This document shows, piece by piece, positions 26,503 through 34,535 of a DNA stretch of 64,000 nt (the first letter of the stretch is position 1; each line of letters starts with the position of its first letter). A program made the translations under genes and the position numbers. Below the pieces are notes generated by a model. The model saw nothing but the letters and a program-made list of their open reading frames with translations, was not told where the DNA came from and made no database searches. The stretch is taken from positions 13,121 through 77,120 of the forward strand of contig NZ_JAETWA010000042.1 of the NCBI RefSeq assembly GCF_016774335.1, written 5' to 3'. The stretch comes from Luteimonas saliphila (GTDB taxonomy: Bacteria > Pseudomonadota > Gammaproteobacteria > Xanthomonadales > Xanthomonadaceae).

Positions 26503-27603
26503 GTGGCCGCGTACGACCTGATCGTCGTCGGCGCCGGCATCGTCGGCGCGCATTGCGCGAGCCTGGCCGTGGCCAGGGGGCGCAAGGTGGCGATCGTGGA
26601 ATCCGGGCTGGTCGGTGGCGGCGCCACCGCCGCGTCGATGGGTCACCTCGTCGCCATGGACGACGATCCGGCGGAGCTGGCCCTGAGCCACTATTCGCTC
26701 GGGCTGTGGGAACGATACGCCGAGCTCGCCGAGGCCGAGTTCAGCCGCTGCGGCACGCTGTGGGTGGCGGCGGACGAGGCGGAGATGCAGGCATTGCCGG
26801 CGAAGATTGCGCGCCTGGCGGCTGCCGGCGTGCATGCCGAGGCCGTCGACGCCGCGCGACTGCGACAGCTGGAACCTGCGCTGGCGGGCGATCTCGCCGG
26901 TGGCATGCTGGTCGCGCGCGAGTCGGTGGTGTACCCGCCGCGCATCGCCCACTGGCTGGTGGACCGCAGCGTCGCGGCCGGCGCCAGCCTGTACGCGGGC
27001 CGCCGCGTGCTGCGCCTGCGCGACGAGGCGGCCGAACTGGACGATGGCGAGATCCTGCACGGACCGGTGCTGGTCGCGGCCGGCGGCGCCAGTGGCGAAC
27101 TGCTGCCGGAGCTCCCCATGCACGTGCGTCGTGGCCACCTGGTGATCACGGACCGCCACCCGGGCATCGTGCGTCACCAGTTGCTGGAGCTCGGCTACGC
27201 CGACAGCGCGCATGGCGACGACGACGTCAGCGTGGCGTTCAACGTGCAACCGCGGCCGACCGGGCAACTGCTGATCGGATCCTCGCGAGAGCGGGACCGG
27301 ACCGGGCGCGAGGTCGATCTCCCGGTGCTGCGCAGGATGCTCGGGCGCGCGCTGCGCTACCTGCCGGCGCTGCGCGGACTGCAGGCGATTCGCGTGTGGA
27401 CCGGCCTGCGCCCGTGTACGCGCGACGGGCGCCCATACATCGGCGCGGTCTCCGGGCGCCGGGGAACATGGGTGGCGGCCGGGCACGAGGGTCTGGGCGT
27501 CACCACCTCGACCGGCACCGCGCATCTGCTGCTGGACCTGATCGATGGACGCCCGACGGCCATCGATCCCGCGCCGTTCGATCCCGCGAGAGTGCTGGCG
27601 TGA
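26503..27603 (+). CDS. cis-4-hydroxy-D-proline dehydrogenase, FAD beta subunit
   Basis: 366-residue DAO-family (D-amino-acid/glycine/sarcosine oxidase-like) flavoprotein. The N-terminal ADP-binding motif is DLIVVGAGIVGAHCASLAVARG, and the C-terminal FAD closure RVWTGLRPCTRDGRPYIGAV...VAAGHEGLGVTTSTGTAHL. It oxidises cis-4-hydroxy-D-proline to pyrroline-4-hydroxy-2-carboxylate. Start is GTG at 26503. With the following 2Fe-2S and NAD-fold genes it matches the hetero-oligomeric dehydrogenase type described in Pseudomonas aeruginosa, not the single-subunit type. Its stop overlaps the next GTG start. Confidence 0.9.
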   Translation: MAAYDLIVVGAGIVGAHCASLAVARGRKVAIVESGLVGGGATAASMGHLVAMDDDPAELALSHYSLGLWERYAELAEAEFSRCGTLWVAADEAEMQALPAKIARLAAAGVHAEAVDAARLRQLEPALAGDLAGGMLVARESVVYPPRIAHWLVDRSVAAGASLYAGRRVLRLRDEAAELDDGEILHGPVLVAAGGASGELLPELPMHVRRGHLVITDRHPGIVRHQLLELGYADSAHGDDDVSVAFNVQPRPTGQLLIGSSRERDRTGREVDLPVLRRMLGRALRYLPALRGLQAIRVWTGLRPCTRDGRPYIGAVSGRRGTWVAAGHEGLGVTTSTGTAHLLLDLIDGRPTAIDPAPFDPARVLA

Positions 27604-27848
27604 GCGCGTCCACGGTCCGCATCACGATCGACGGGCGCAAGCTCGCGGTCATGTCCGGCACCAGCGTGGCCGCCGCGATCGCGCAGGCGGGCGCGCCCGG
27701 GCGCCTGTCGTGCAGCGGCCAGCGGCGCGCGCCCGTGTGCGGAATGGGCGTGTGCTTCGAATGCCGGGCGAATGTCGACGGCTGCCCGCAGCAGCGCACC
27801 TGCCAGTTGCCGGCGGCCGAGGGCATGGTGGTGCTGACCGATGACTGA
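27600..27848 (+). CDS. cis-4-hydroxy-D-proline dehydrogenase, 2Fe-2S gamma subunit
   Basis: 82 residues starting at GTG 27600, overlapping the upstream stop by 4 bases. It is a small ferredoxin-like subunit: VRITIDGRKLAVMSGTSVAAAI, then the cluster region CSGQRRAPVCGMGVCFECR with a distal RTC, giving a CxxxxCxxC...C plant-type 2Fe-2S pattern. This matches the gamma subunit of heterotrimeric D-hydroxyproline and sarcosine-type dehydrogenases (SoxH/HcnA-like). It passes electrons between flavin centres. It overlaps the alpha-subunit gene by 8 bases. Confidence 0.88.
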   Translation: MSASTVRITIDGRKLAVMSGTSVAAAIAQAGAPGRLSCSGQRRAPVCGMGVCFECRANVDGCPQQRTCQLPAAEGMVVLTDD

Positions 27849-29145
27849 GCGCCGCCTGCAGTGCGATGTCGCGATCGTCGGCGCCGGCCCGGCCGGGCTG
27901 GCGGCCGCGCAGGCCGCCGCCTCGCACGGCGCGACGGTGCTGGTGGTGGATCCGCAGCCGCAGCCCGGCGGACAGGTCTGGCGCCAGGACGTGGTCCACG
28001 GCGCGCCGCTGCCGGCGCAGCGTCTGCGGTCCGCGCTGCATGCGTTTCCCCGTGTGTCGCTGTGCATGCACGCCGAGGTGGTCGCCAATGCCGGCCGCCG
28101 GTTGCTGGTGCGCTCCGGCGACAACGCGATCAAGATCGATTACCAGGCGCTGGTGCTGGCCACCGGCGCGCGCGAACTGCTGTTGCCGTTCCCCGGCTGG
28201 ACCCTGCCCGGCGTCACCGGCGCGGGCGGTGCGCAGGCTCTGGCCAAGCAGGGCTGGCCGGTGCGCGGCAGCCGCGTGGTCGTGGCCGGCAGCGGACCGC
28301 TGCTGCTGGCCTCGGCGCGGACGCTGCAGGACCACGGCGCGAAGGTCCTGGGCATCCACGAGCAGGCGGCCCGCAGCGAGGTGACCGCGTTCGCGGCCGG
28401 ACTCTGGCGCTGGCCGGGCAAGGCGGTGCAGGCGGCGCAGTTGCGGTTCGCCCTGCGCGAGGTGCCGTACCGCACCGGCAGCCATGTGCTGCGCGCGCTC
28501 GGCGAAGGCCGGCTGCAGGCCGTGGAACTGCAGGTCGGTGGCCGCCGGGTGACGCTCGATTGCGACCAGCTGGCCTGCGCGTTCGGCCTGGTGCCGAATG
28601 TCGAGTTGGCGCAGATGCTCGGTTGCGAGCTGCAGGCCACGGCCACGCATCCACATGTGGTCGTCGACGAGCGCCAGGGCACGAGCGTGGACGGTGTCTA
28701 TGCGGCCGGCGAGGCCTGCGGTATCGGCGGACTGGACTGCGCGCTGGCGGAGGGCGGGATCGCCGGCCATGCCGCAGCCGGCCACCCCGGGCACGCGCGC
28801 GCGTTGCTGCCCCGGCGCCGGCACGCGCGCCGGTTCGCCGCCAGCCTCGCGCGCCGGTTCGCCCTGCGCGATGCGGTGCGCACGACGGCCGAAGCCGACA
28901 CCACGATCTGCCGGTGCGAGGACGTCAGCTTCGCAGCGCTTGCGCCGATGCGCGACGCGCGCGAGGCCAGGCTGTTGACCCGGTGCGGCATGGGCCCTTG
29001 CCAGGGCCGGATCTGCGGTGCCGCGCTTTCCGAACTCGGGCGATTCCCCTGGAGTGGAGTCCGCCTGCCCGTTTTTCCCATTCCGCTGGGGGTGCTCGCG
29101 ACGTATGACGCCGGTGCCGCCACGGATCCGTTCCCAGGAGTCTGA
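27841..29145 (+). CDS. cis-4-hydroxy-D-proline dehydrogenase, alpha subunit
   Basis: 434-residue flavoprotein disulfide-reductase-like subunit. The FAD motif is CDVAIVGAGPAGLAAAQAA at the N-terminus and the second dinucleotide fold is SRVVVAGSGPLLLASARTL. The C-terminal BFD/SoxA-like 2Fe-2S domain has CRCEDV and CGMGPCQGRICG (four cysteines). It resembles HcnB/SoxA-type alpha subunits that accept electrons from the DAO-like beta subunit. It completes the beta-gamma-alpha order and overlaps the gamma gene by 8 bases. The deaminase gene starts 1 base after its stop. Confidence 0.9.
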   Translation: MTERRLQCDVAIVGAGPAGLAAAQAAASHGATVLVVDPQPQPGGQVWRQDVVHGAPLPAQRLRSALHAFPRVSLCMHAEVVANAGRRLLVRSGDNAIKIDYQALVLATGARELLLPFPGWTLPGVTGAGGAQALAKQGWPVRGSRVVVAGSGPLLLASARTLQDHGAKVLGIHEQAARSEVTAFAAGLWRWPGKAVQAAQLRFALREVPYRTGSHVLRALGEGRLQAVELQVGGRRVTLDCDQLACAFGLVPNVELAQMLGCELQATATHPHVVVDERQGTSVDGVYAAGEACGIGGLDCALAEGGIAGHAAAGHPGHARALLPRRRHARRFAASLARRFALRDAVRTTAEADTTICRCEDVSFAALAPMRDAREARLLTRCGMGPCQGRICGAALSELGRFPWSGVRLPVFPIPLGVLATYDAGAATDPFPGV

Positions 29146-29146
29146 A

Positions 29147-30049
29147 ATGAGCAAGAGCATGTGGCAGGGCGTCATCCCCGCGATCACCACCCCCTTCGCC
29201 GAAGATGGCCAGGTCGATCACGCGTTCCTGGCCAGGCACGCCCTGTGGCAGATCGACGCCGGCTGCATCGGCGTGGTGCCGCTGGGCTCGCTGGGGGAGA
29301 GCGCGACGTTGTCGTTCGACGAGAAGGTCGCGATCGTCCGCACCCTGGTGACGGCGCTCGGCCAGCGCGCGCCGGTCATCCCCGGCATCGGCTCGCTTTC
29401 GACCGACGAGGCGGTGCGCCTGGCCAGGGCCTGCGAAGCCGAAGGCGCGCGCGGGCTGATGGTCCTGCCGGCCTATGCGTATTCGACCGACTGGAAGGAA
29501 ACCAGGGCCCACTTCCGCGCGATCGCCAACGCCACCGCGTTGCCGATCCTGGTCTACAACAACCCGATCGCCTACCGGACCGACTTCTCCGCCGCGCAGG
29601 TCGCCGAGCTGGCCGACGAGTTTCCGCAGGTCGAGGCGGTCAAGGAATCCTCCGGCGACATCCGCCGCCTGGCCGGGATCCAGGAACTGATCGGCGATCG
29701 CCTGGTGCTGATGACCGGCATCGACGACGCCATCGTCGAAGGCATCGCGATGGGCGCGACGGGCTGGATCGCGGGTCAGGTCAACGCCTATCCGCACGAG
29801 TCGGTGGCCCTGTTCGACCGTGCCCGCGAAGGCGGCTATGCCGCGGCCAGGGAGCTCTACGACTGGTTCCTGCCGCTGCTGCGCCTGGACACCGTGCCGA
29901 AGTTCGTGCAGCTGATCAAGCTCACGCAGCAGTCGGTGGGCTGGGGCAACGAACGCGTGCGCGCGCCGCGTCTGCCGCTGGACGGCGCCGAGCGCGAGGC
30001 GGCGCTGCAGATCATCGCGCACGCGGTCGACACGCGCCCGAAGCTGTGA
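29147..30049 (+). CDS. Pyrroline-4-hydroxy-2-carboxylate deaminase (DapA family)
   Basis: 300-residue class I aldolase-fold protein of the dihydrodipicolinate-synthase/N-acetylneuraminate-lyase superfamily. Schiff-base Lys166 (EAVKESSGD) and Tyr138 (VYNNP) are present. In this cluster the reaction is deamination and dehydration of pyrroline-4-hydroxy-2-carboxylate to alpha-ketoglutarate semialdehyde. The start MSKSMWQGVIPAITTPF at 29147 has an AGGAG site. A true dapA is unlikely because of the cluster context. The aldehyde dehydrogenase gene starts two bases after the stop. Confidence 0.92.
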   Translation: MSKSMWQGVIPAITTPFAEDGQVDHAFLARHALWQIDAGCIGVVPLGSLGESATLSFDEKVAIVRTLVTALGQRAPVIPGIGSLSTDEAVRLARACEAEGARGLMVLPAYAYSTDWKETRAHFRAIANATALPILVYNNPIAYRTDFSAAQVAELADEFPQVEAVKESSGDIRRLAGIQELIGDRLVLMTGIDDAIVEGIAMGATGWIAGQVNAYPHESVALFDRAREGGYAAARELYDWFLPLLRLDTVPKFVQLIKLTQQSVGWGNERVRAPRLPLDGAEREAALQIIAHAVDTRPKL

Positions 30050-30051
30050 GC

Positions 30052-31647
30052 ATGGCCCGACTGCAACCGGTACTGGTGGCGGGCGCCTGGCGCGAGGCGG
30101 TCGAGCCGGCGGGTTCGCTGCAGGCCCGCAGCCCTGTCACCGGCGAGGCGATCGGCGAGCCGTATCCGGTCAGTTCCCGCCGCGAGGTCGAAGAAGCGGT
30201 GGCCGCAGCCTGTGCGGTGGCGCAGCGGTTCGCGACCGCCGAACCCGGGCGCATCGCCGGCTTCCTCGAAGCCTATGCGTCCGGCATCGAGCGCCGCGCC
30301 GCGGACCTGGTGGCGCTGGCGCACCTGGAAACCGCGTTGCCGGTGTCGCCGCGGCTGCGCGATGTCGAACTGCCGCGAACCACGGGACAGCTGCGCCAGG
30401 CCGCGCGCGCGGTGCGCGAGTGGAGCTGGGCGCATCCGGTGATCGACACCGCCGCGGGCCTGCGATCGGCCTACGGGCCGCTGGGCAAGCCGGTGGTGGT
30501 GTTCGGTCCGAACAACTTCCCGTTCGCCTTCAACGCCATCGCCGGCAGCGACTTCGCGTCCGCGATCGCCGCGCGCAATCCGGTCATCGCCAAGGTGCAT
30601 CCGCTGCACCCGGGCACCAGCCGGTTGCTGGGCACGATCGCGCACGAGGCGCTGCTGGCCGCAGGACTGCCGGGCGCGGCCATCCAGTTGCTGTACCACG
30701 TCGAACCCGACAGCGCCGCGCTGCTGGTCGGCCAGGCCGCGATCGGCGGCGTCGGCTTCACCGGCGGGCGCGCCGGCGGTCTGGTGCTGAAGGCGCTGGC
30801 CGATGCGGCCGGTGTGCCGTTCTACGCCGAGATGTCGAGCATCAACCCGGTGTTCCTGCTCGAGGGCGCGCTCGCCGAGCGCGGTGCGGCGCTGGCCCAG
30901 GAGTTCTTCGCCTCGTGCACCATGGGCAGCGGCCAGTTCTGCACCAGTCCCGGGGTGCTGGTGGTGCCGCGTTCGGCCGCGGGCGAGCGCTTCGTCGCCG
31001 AAGCCGCGGCCAGGTTCGATGCCGCGCCCGTCCAGGTCCTCTTCTCCGCGGACGGCAAGCGCCACCTCGAGGCTGCGGTCGAGACGCTGCGGGCGGAGGG
31101 AGCGGAATTGCGCGCGGGCGCCGCCGATCTGGACCGGCCCGGGTACTGGGTGCAGCCGAAGCTGCTGGAAGTCGACGCCGAGCGTTTCCTCGAGGCGCCA
31201 CGGGCGCTGCAGGCGGAAGCCTTCGGTCCGGTCGGCCTGATCGTGCGGGTGGCCGATACCGCGCAGGCGCTGGCGGTGGCGGAGGCCTTCGAAGGCAACC
31301 TGACCGCGACGCTGTACCGCGCCGCCGACGGTGGCGACGACGCCGCCGCCGCGGCGCTGATGCCGCGGTTGCGGGTCCGGGTCGGGCGCCTGATCGTCGA
31401 CAGGATGCCGACCGGCGTGGCGGTCAGCCCCGCGCAGAACCATGGCGGACCGTATCCGTCGACCTCGCATCCGGGCTTCACTTCGGTCGGCATGCCCGGC
31501 GCGATCCGCCGCTTCGCCGGCCTGCACAGCTACGACAACGTGCCCGACGCGCTGCTGCCGCCGGTGCTGCGCGATGCCAATCCCGGCGACGTGTGGCGGC
31601 TGGTCGACGGCCGCTGGACCACGGCCGACGTCGGCGGCGGCGGATGA
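30052..31647 (+). CDS. Alpha-ketoglutarate semialdehyde dehydrogenase
   Basis: 531-residue NAD(P)-dependent aldehyde dehydrogenase converting 2,5-dioxopentanoate to alpha-ketoglutarate, the last step to the TCA cycle. Catalytic Cys297 sits in MGSGQFCTSPG and general base Glu260 in FYAEMSSINPVF. The FGPNNFPFAFN and VGFTGGRAGG motifs mark the 2,5-dioxovalerate dehydrogenase subfamily. The C-terminus ends with the family-typical PVLRDANPGDVWRLVDGRWT. Its TGA overlaps the start of the peptidase gene (ATGA), so translation is coupled. Confidence 0.94.
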   Translation: MARLQPVLVAGAWREAVEPAGSLQARSPVTGEAIGEPYPVSSRREVEEAVAAACAVAQRFATAEPGRIAGFLEAYASGIERRAADLVALAHLETALPVSPRLRDVELPRTTGQLRQAARAVREWSWAHPVIDTAAGLRSAYGPLGKPVVVFGPNNFPFAFNAIAGSDFASAIAARNPVIAKVHPLHPGTSRLLGTIAHEALLAAGLPGAAIQLLYHVEPDSAALLVGQAAIGGVGFTGGRAGGLVLKALADAAGVPFYAEMSSINPVFLLEGALAERGAALAQEFFASCTMGSGQFCTSPGVLVVPRSAAGERFVAEAAARFDAAPVQVLFSADGKRHLEAAVETLRAEGAELRAGAADLDRPGYWVQPKLLEVDAERFLEAPRALQAEAFGPVGLIVRVADTAQALAVAEAFEGNLTATLYRAADGGDDAAAAALMPRLRVRVGRLIVDRMPTGVAVSPAQNHGGPYPSTSHPGFTSVGMPGAIRRFAGLHSYDNVPDALLPPVLRDANPGDVWRLVDGRWTTADVGGGG

Positions 31648-32846
31648 GCGGGCAGATCGGCCACCTGCGTCCGGAACAGGCGCGGCTGCAGTGCGTGGAG
31701 CGGCCCGCGCGCGCCCCGGCGATCGCGGGCGACGAATACCTGCAGCGCATCGAACGCGCACGCGTACTGATGCGCGCGCACGGCATGGATGCGCTGCTGG
31801 TGACCGCTGGCCCGTCGCTGCGCTATTTCGCCGGGGTGCCGTGGGGCGCGAGCGAGCGACTGGTGGCGCTGCTGGTCACAGCCTCGGGCATGCCGATGAT
31901 GGTGTGCCCGGCGTTCGAGGAGGGCTCGCTCGATGCGGTGCTGGCGATCCCGGTCGACAAGCGGCTGTGGGAAGAGCACGAGGATCCGTACGCGCTGGTG
32001 GCGCAGGCGATGGCGGAGCGGGGTGCGCGGATCCTGGCGCTGGACCCGCAAGCCGCCTTCGCGGTCCATTGCGGGCTGCGCGCGCACCTGGACGCGGTTG
32101 CGATCGGCGACGCCGGCCCGATCGTCGACGGTTGCCGCATGCGCAAGTCGCCGTCCGAGCTGGCACTGATGCAGCAGGCCTGCGACATGACGCTGCAGGT
32201 GCAACGGCTGGCGGCGGGCATCGCCCGCGAGGGCATGGGCAGCGACGAGCTGGTGCGCTTCATCGACGAGGCCCATCGCGCGCTGGGCGCCGACGACGGC
32301 TCCACCTTCTGCATCGTGCAGTTCGGCGAGGCGACCGCCTATCCGCACGGGATCCCGGGCGCGCAGCGCCTGCGCGAGGGCGACCTGGTGCTGATCGACA
32401 CCGGATGCACCGTGCAGGGCTACCACTCGGACATCACCCGGACCTGGATCTACGGACGGCCGGACGAGCGGCAGCGCCGCATCTGGGAGATCGAACAGGC
32501 GGCGCAGCGCGCCGCGTTCGAGGCGATCCGCCCCGGCGTCGCCTGCGAGGACGTGGACGCGGCCGCGCGCCGGACCCTGGAGGCGGCCGGGCTCGGGCCG
32601 GACTACCGCCTGCCCGGGCTGCCACACCGCACCGGCCACGGTTGCGGCCTGGCCATCCACGAGGCGCCGTACCTGGTGCGCGGCAACCGCCAGCCGCTGC
32701 AGCCGGGCATGTGCGCGAGCAACGAACCGATGATCGTGGTGCCCGGTCGCTTCGGCGTGCGGCTCGAGGACCACTTCCATGTCACCGAGGGCGGCGCGCA
32801 GTGGTTCACGCCGCCTTCGCCGGCGATCGACCGGCCGTTCGTATGA
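31644..32846 (+). CDS. M24-family Xaa-Pro aminopeptidase/dipeptidase-like protein
   Basis: 400-residue creatinase/prolidase-fold metallopeptidase. The N-terminal non-catalytic domain (RIERARVLMRAHGMDALLVTAGPSLRYFAG) precedes the pita-bread catalytic domain. All five metal ligands are seen: Asp in VLIDTGC, Asp in HSDITRTW, His in TGHGCGLAIHE, Glu in SNEPMI and Glu in RLEDHFHV. There is no signal peptide, so cytoplasmic. It should release proline or hydroxyproline from imported X-Pro/X-Hyp peptides. Overlap with the ALDH gene ties peptide hydrolysis directly to hydroxyproline breakdown. Confidence 0.9.
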   Translation: MSGQIGHLRPEQARLQCVERPARAPAIAGDEYLQRIERARVLMRAHGMDALLVTAGPSLRYFAGVPWGASERLVALLVTASGMPMMVCPAFEEGSLDAVLAIPVDKRLWEEHEDPYALVAQAMAERGARILALDPQAAFAVHCGLRAHLDAVAIGDAGPIVDGCRMRKSPSELALMQQACDMTLQVQRLAAGIAREGMGSDELVRFIDEAHRALGADDGSTFCIVQFGEATAYPHGIPGAQRLREGDLVLIDTGCTVQGYHSDITRTWIYGRPDERQRRIWEIEQAAQRAAFEAIRPGVACEDVDAAARRTLEAAGLGPDYRLPGLPHRTGHGCGLAIHEAPYLVRGNRQPLQPGMCASNEPMIVVPGRFGVRLEDHFHVTEGGAQWFTPPSPAIDRPFV

Positions 32847-32899
32847 GGCCGACCCGCCGCCGTCCAGTTCCCCGCCAGTTCCTTCCACGCAGGTGATCC

Positions 32900-34471
32900 A
32901 TGGCCCCGCCCGGCAAGTTCAAGAAAAGCCTCACCCTGACCGACCTGACCTTCATCGGCCTCGGCTCGATCTTCGGCTCCGGGTGGCTGTTCGCAGCCAG
33001 CCACGTCGCCGGGATGGCCGGCCCGGCGGGAATCCTGTCGTGGATCTTCGGCGGCTTCGCGGTCTTCCTGCTGGGCCTGGTCTACTGCGAGCTCGGCGCC
33101 GCGCTGCCGCGCGCAGGCGGGGTGGTGCGCTACCCCGAGTACTCGCACGGGCCGCTGCTGGGATCGCTCATGGGATTCATCACCCTGATCGCCTTCTCCA
33201 GCCTGATCGCGATCGAGGCGGTCGCCAGCCGCCAGTATGCGGCGGCATGGTTCCCCTGGCTGACGGTGGAAGGCTCCAGCGATCCCACCCCGATCGGCTG
33301 GATCGTGCAGTTCGGGCTGCTGGTGCTGTACTTCGCGCTGAACTACTTCAGCGTGAAGAGCTTCGCGATCTCCAACAACATCGTCAGCGTGTTCAAGTTC
33401 ATGGTGCCGGTGCTGGTGATCGTGCTGCTGCTGGCGCACTTCAACGGCGAGAACATGCAGGTGCACGGCTTCGCGCCGTACGGCATGGCCGGCGTGCAGG
33501 CGGCGATCTCCACCGGCGGCATCATCTTCGCCTACCTCGGCCTGACCCCGATCGTGTCGGTCGCCAGCGAGGTGCGCGACCCGCAGCGCACCATCCCGAT
33601 CGCGCTGATCCTGTCGATCCTGCTGTCGACCGTCATCTACGTGCTGCTGCAGCTGTCGTTCCTCGGCGGAATCCCCACCGGGCAGTTGGCCGACGGCTGG
33701 AGCGGCATCGCCGACCTGTACTCGCTGCCCTATCGCGACATCGCCCTGGCGCTCGGCCTGGGCTGGCTGGCGTGGCTGGTGATCGCCGACGCGGTGGTCT
33801 CGCCCAGCGGCACCGGCAACATCTACATGAACGCGACGCCGCGCGTGATCTACGGCTGGGCGCGCAGCGGTGGTTTCTTCCCGGCGCTGACCCGGGTGGA
33901 CGCCAAGTCCGGCATTCCCCGGGCGGCGCTGTGGCTGAGCTTCGCGCTGTCGGTATTCTGGACGCTGCCGTTCCCGTCCTGGGAAAAGCTGATCGGCGTG
34001 GTGTCCGCGGCACTGGTGCTCAGCTACGCGGTGGCGCCGGTGACGGTGGCGTCGCTGCGGCGAAGCGCGCCGGACCTGGCGCGCCCGTTCCGGGTGCGCG
34101 TGCTGTCGGTGCTCGGGCCGGTGTCGTTCGTGGTCGCGGCGTTGATCGTGTACTGGTCGCGCTGGCAGGTGCTGTCGTGGCTGCTGGGCCTGCAGGTCGC
34201 GATGTTCCTGGCCTACGTGCTGTACAAGCTGCCGTCGGCGGCCGGGCGTGCGCGGCTGCGTCGCCAGGTGCAGTGTTCGCTGTGGCTGATCGTGTTCTAC
34301 CTGCTGGTCATGGTGGTGTCCTACCTGGGCACCTTCGGCGGAATCGGTGCGATCGCCCATCCGTGGGACACGCTGGTCGTGGCGGTGATCTCGTACGGCA
34401 TCTACGAATGGGCGGTTCGCTCGGGCCTGCGGGCGGAAGAGCTGGCGCTGGAAGAGGACGATGGCGCGTGA
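32900..34471 (+). CDS. APC-superfamily amino-acid permease
   Basis: 523-residue inner-membrane transporter with about 12 hydrophobic segments. The first is LTLTDLTFIGLGSIFGSGWLFAASHVAGMAGPAGILSWIFGG, including the APC-type GSIFGSGW turn that forms the substrate site in LeuT-fold permeases. A recognisable central loop is GLTPIVSVASEVRDPQRTIPIALILS. Ends in an acidic tail. By position in the operon it should import hydroxyproline, proline or small peptides; the substrate is inference. It follows the peptidase gene after 53 bases. Confidence 0.9.
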   Translation: MAPPGKFKKSLTLTDLTFIGLGSIFGSGWLFAASHVAGMAGPAGILSWIFGGFAVFLLGLVYCELGAALPRAGGVVRYPEYSHGPLLGSLMGFITLIAFSSLIAIEAVASRQYAAAWFPWLTVEGSSDPTPIGWIVQFGLLVLYFALNYFSVKSFAISNNIVSVFKFMVPVLVIVLLLAHFNGENMQVHGFAPYGMAGVQAAISTGGIIFAYLGLTPIVSVASEVRDPQRTIPIALILSILLSTVIYVLLQLSFLGGIPTGQLADGWSGIADLYSLPYRDIALALGLGWLAWLVIADAVVSPSGTGNIYMNATPRVIYGWARSGGFFPALTRVDAKSGIPRAALWLSFALSVFWTLPFPSWEKLIGVVSAALVLSYAVAPVTVASLRRSAPDLARPFRVRVLSVLGPVSFVVAALIVYWSRWQVLSWLLGLQVAMFLAYVLYKLPSAAGRARLRRQVQCSLWLIVFYLLVMVVSYLGTFGGIGAIAHPWDTLVVAVISYGIYEWAVRSGLRAEELALEEDDGA

Positions 34472-34535
34472 GCGCCGATCCGCGGCCCGGCTGCCGGGAC
34501 ATGCCTGCCGCGGGCGCGGGCTGGCGGAGCTGCGC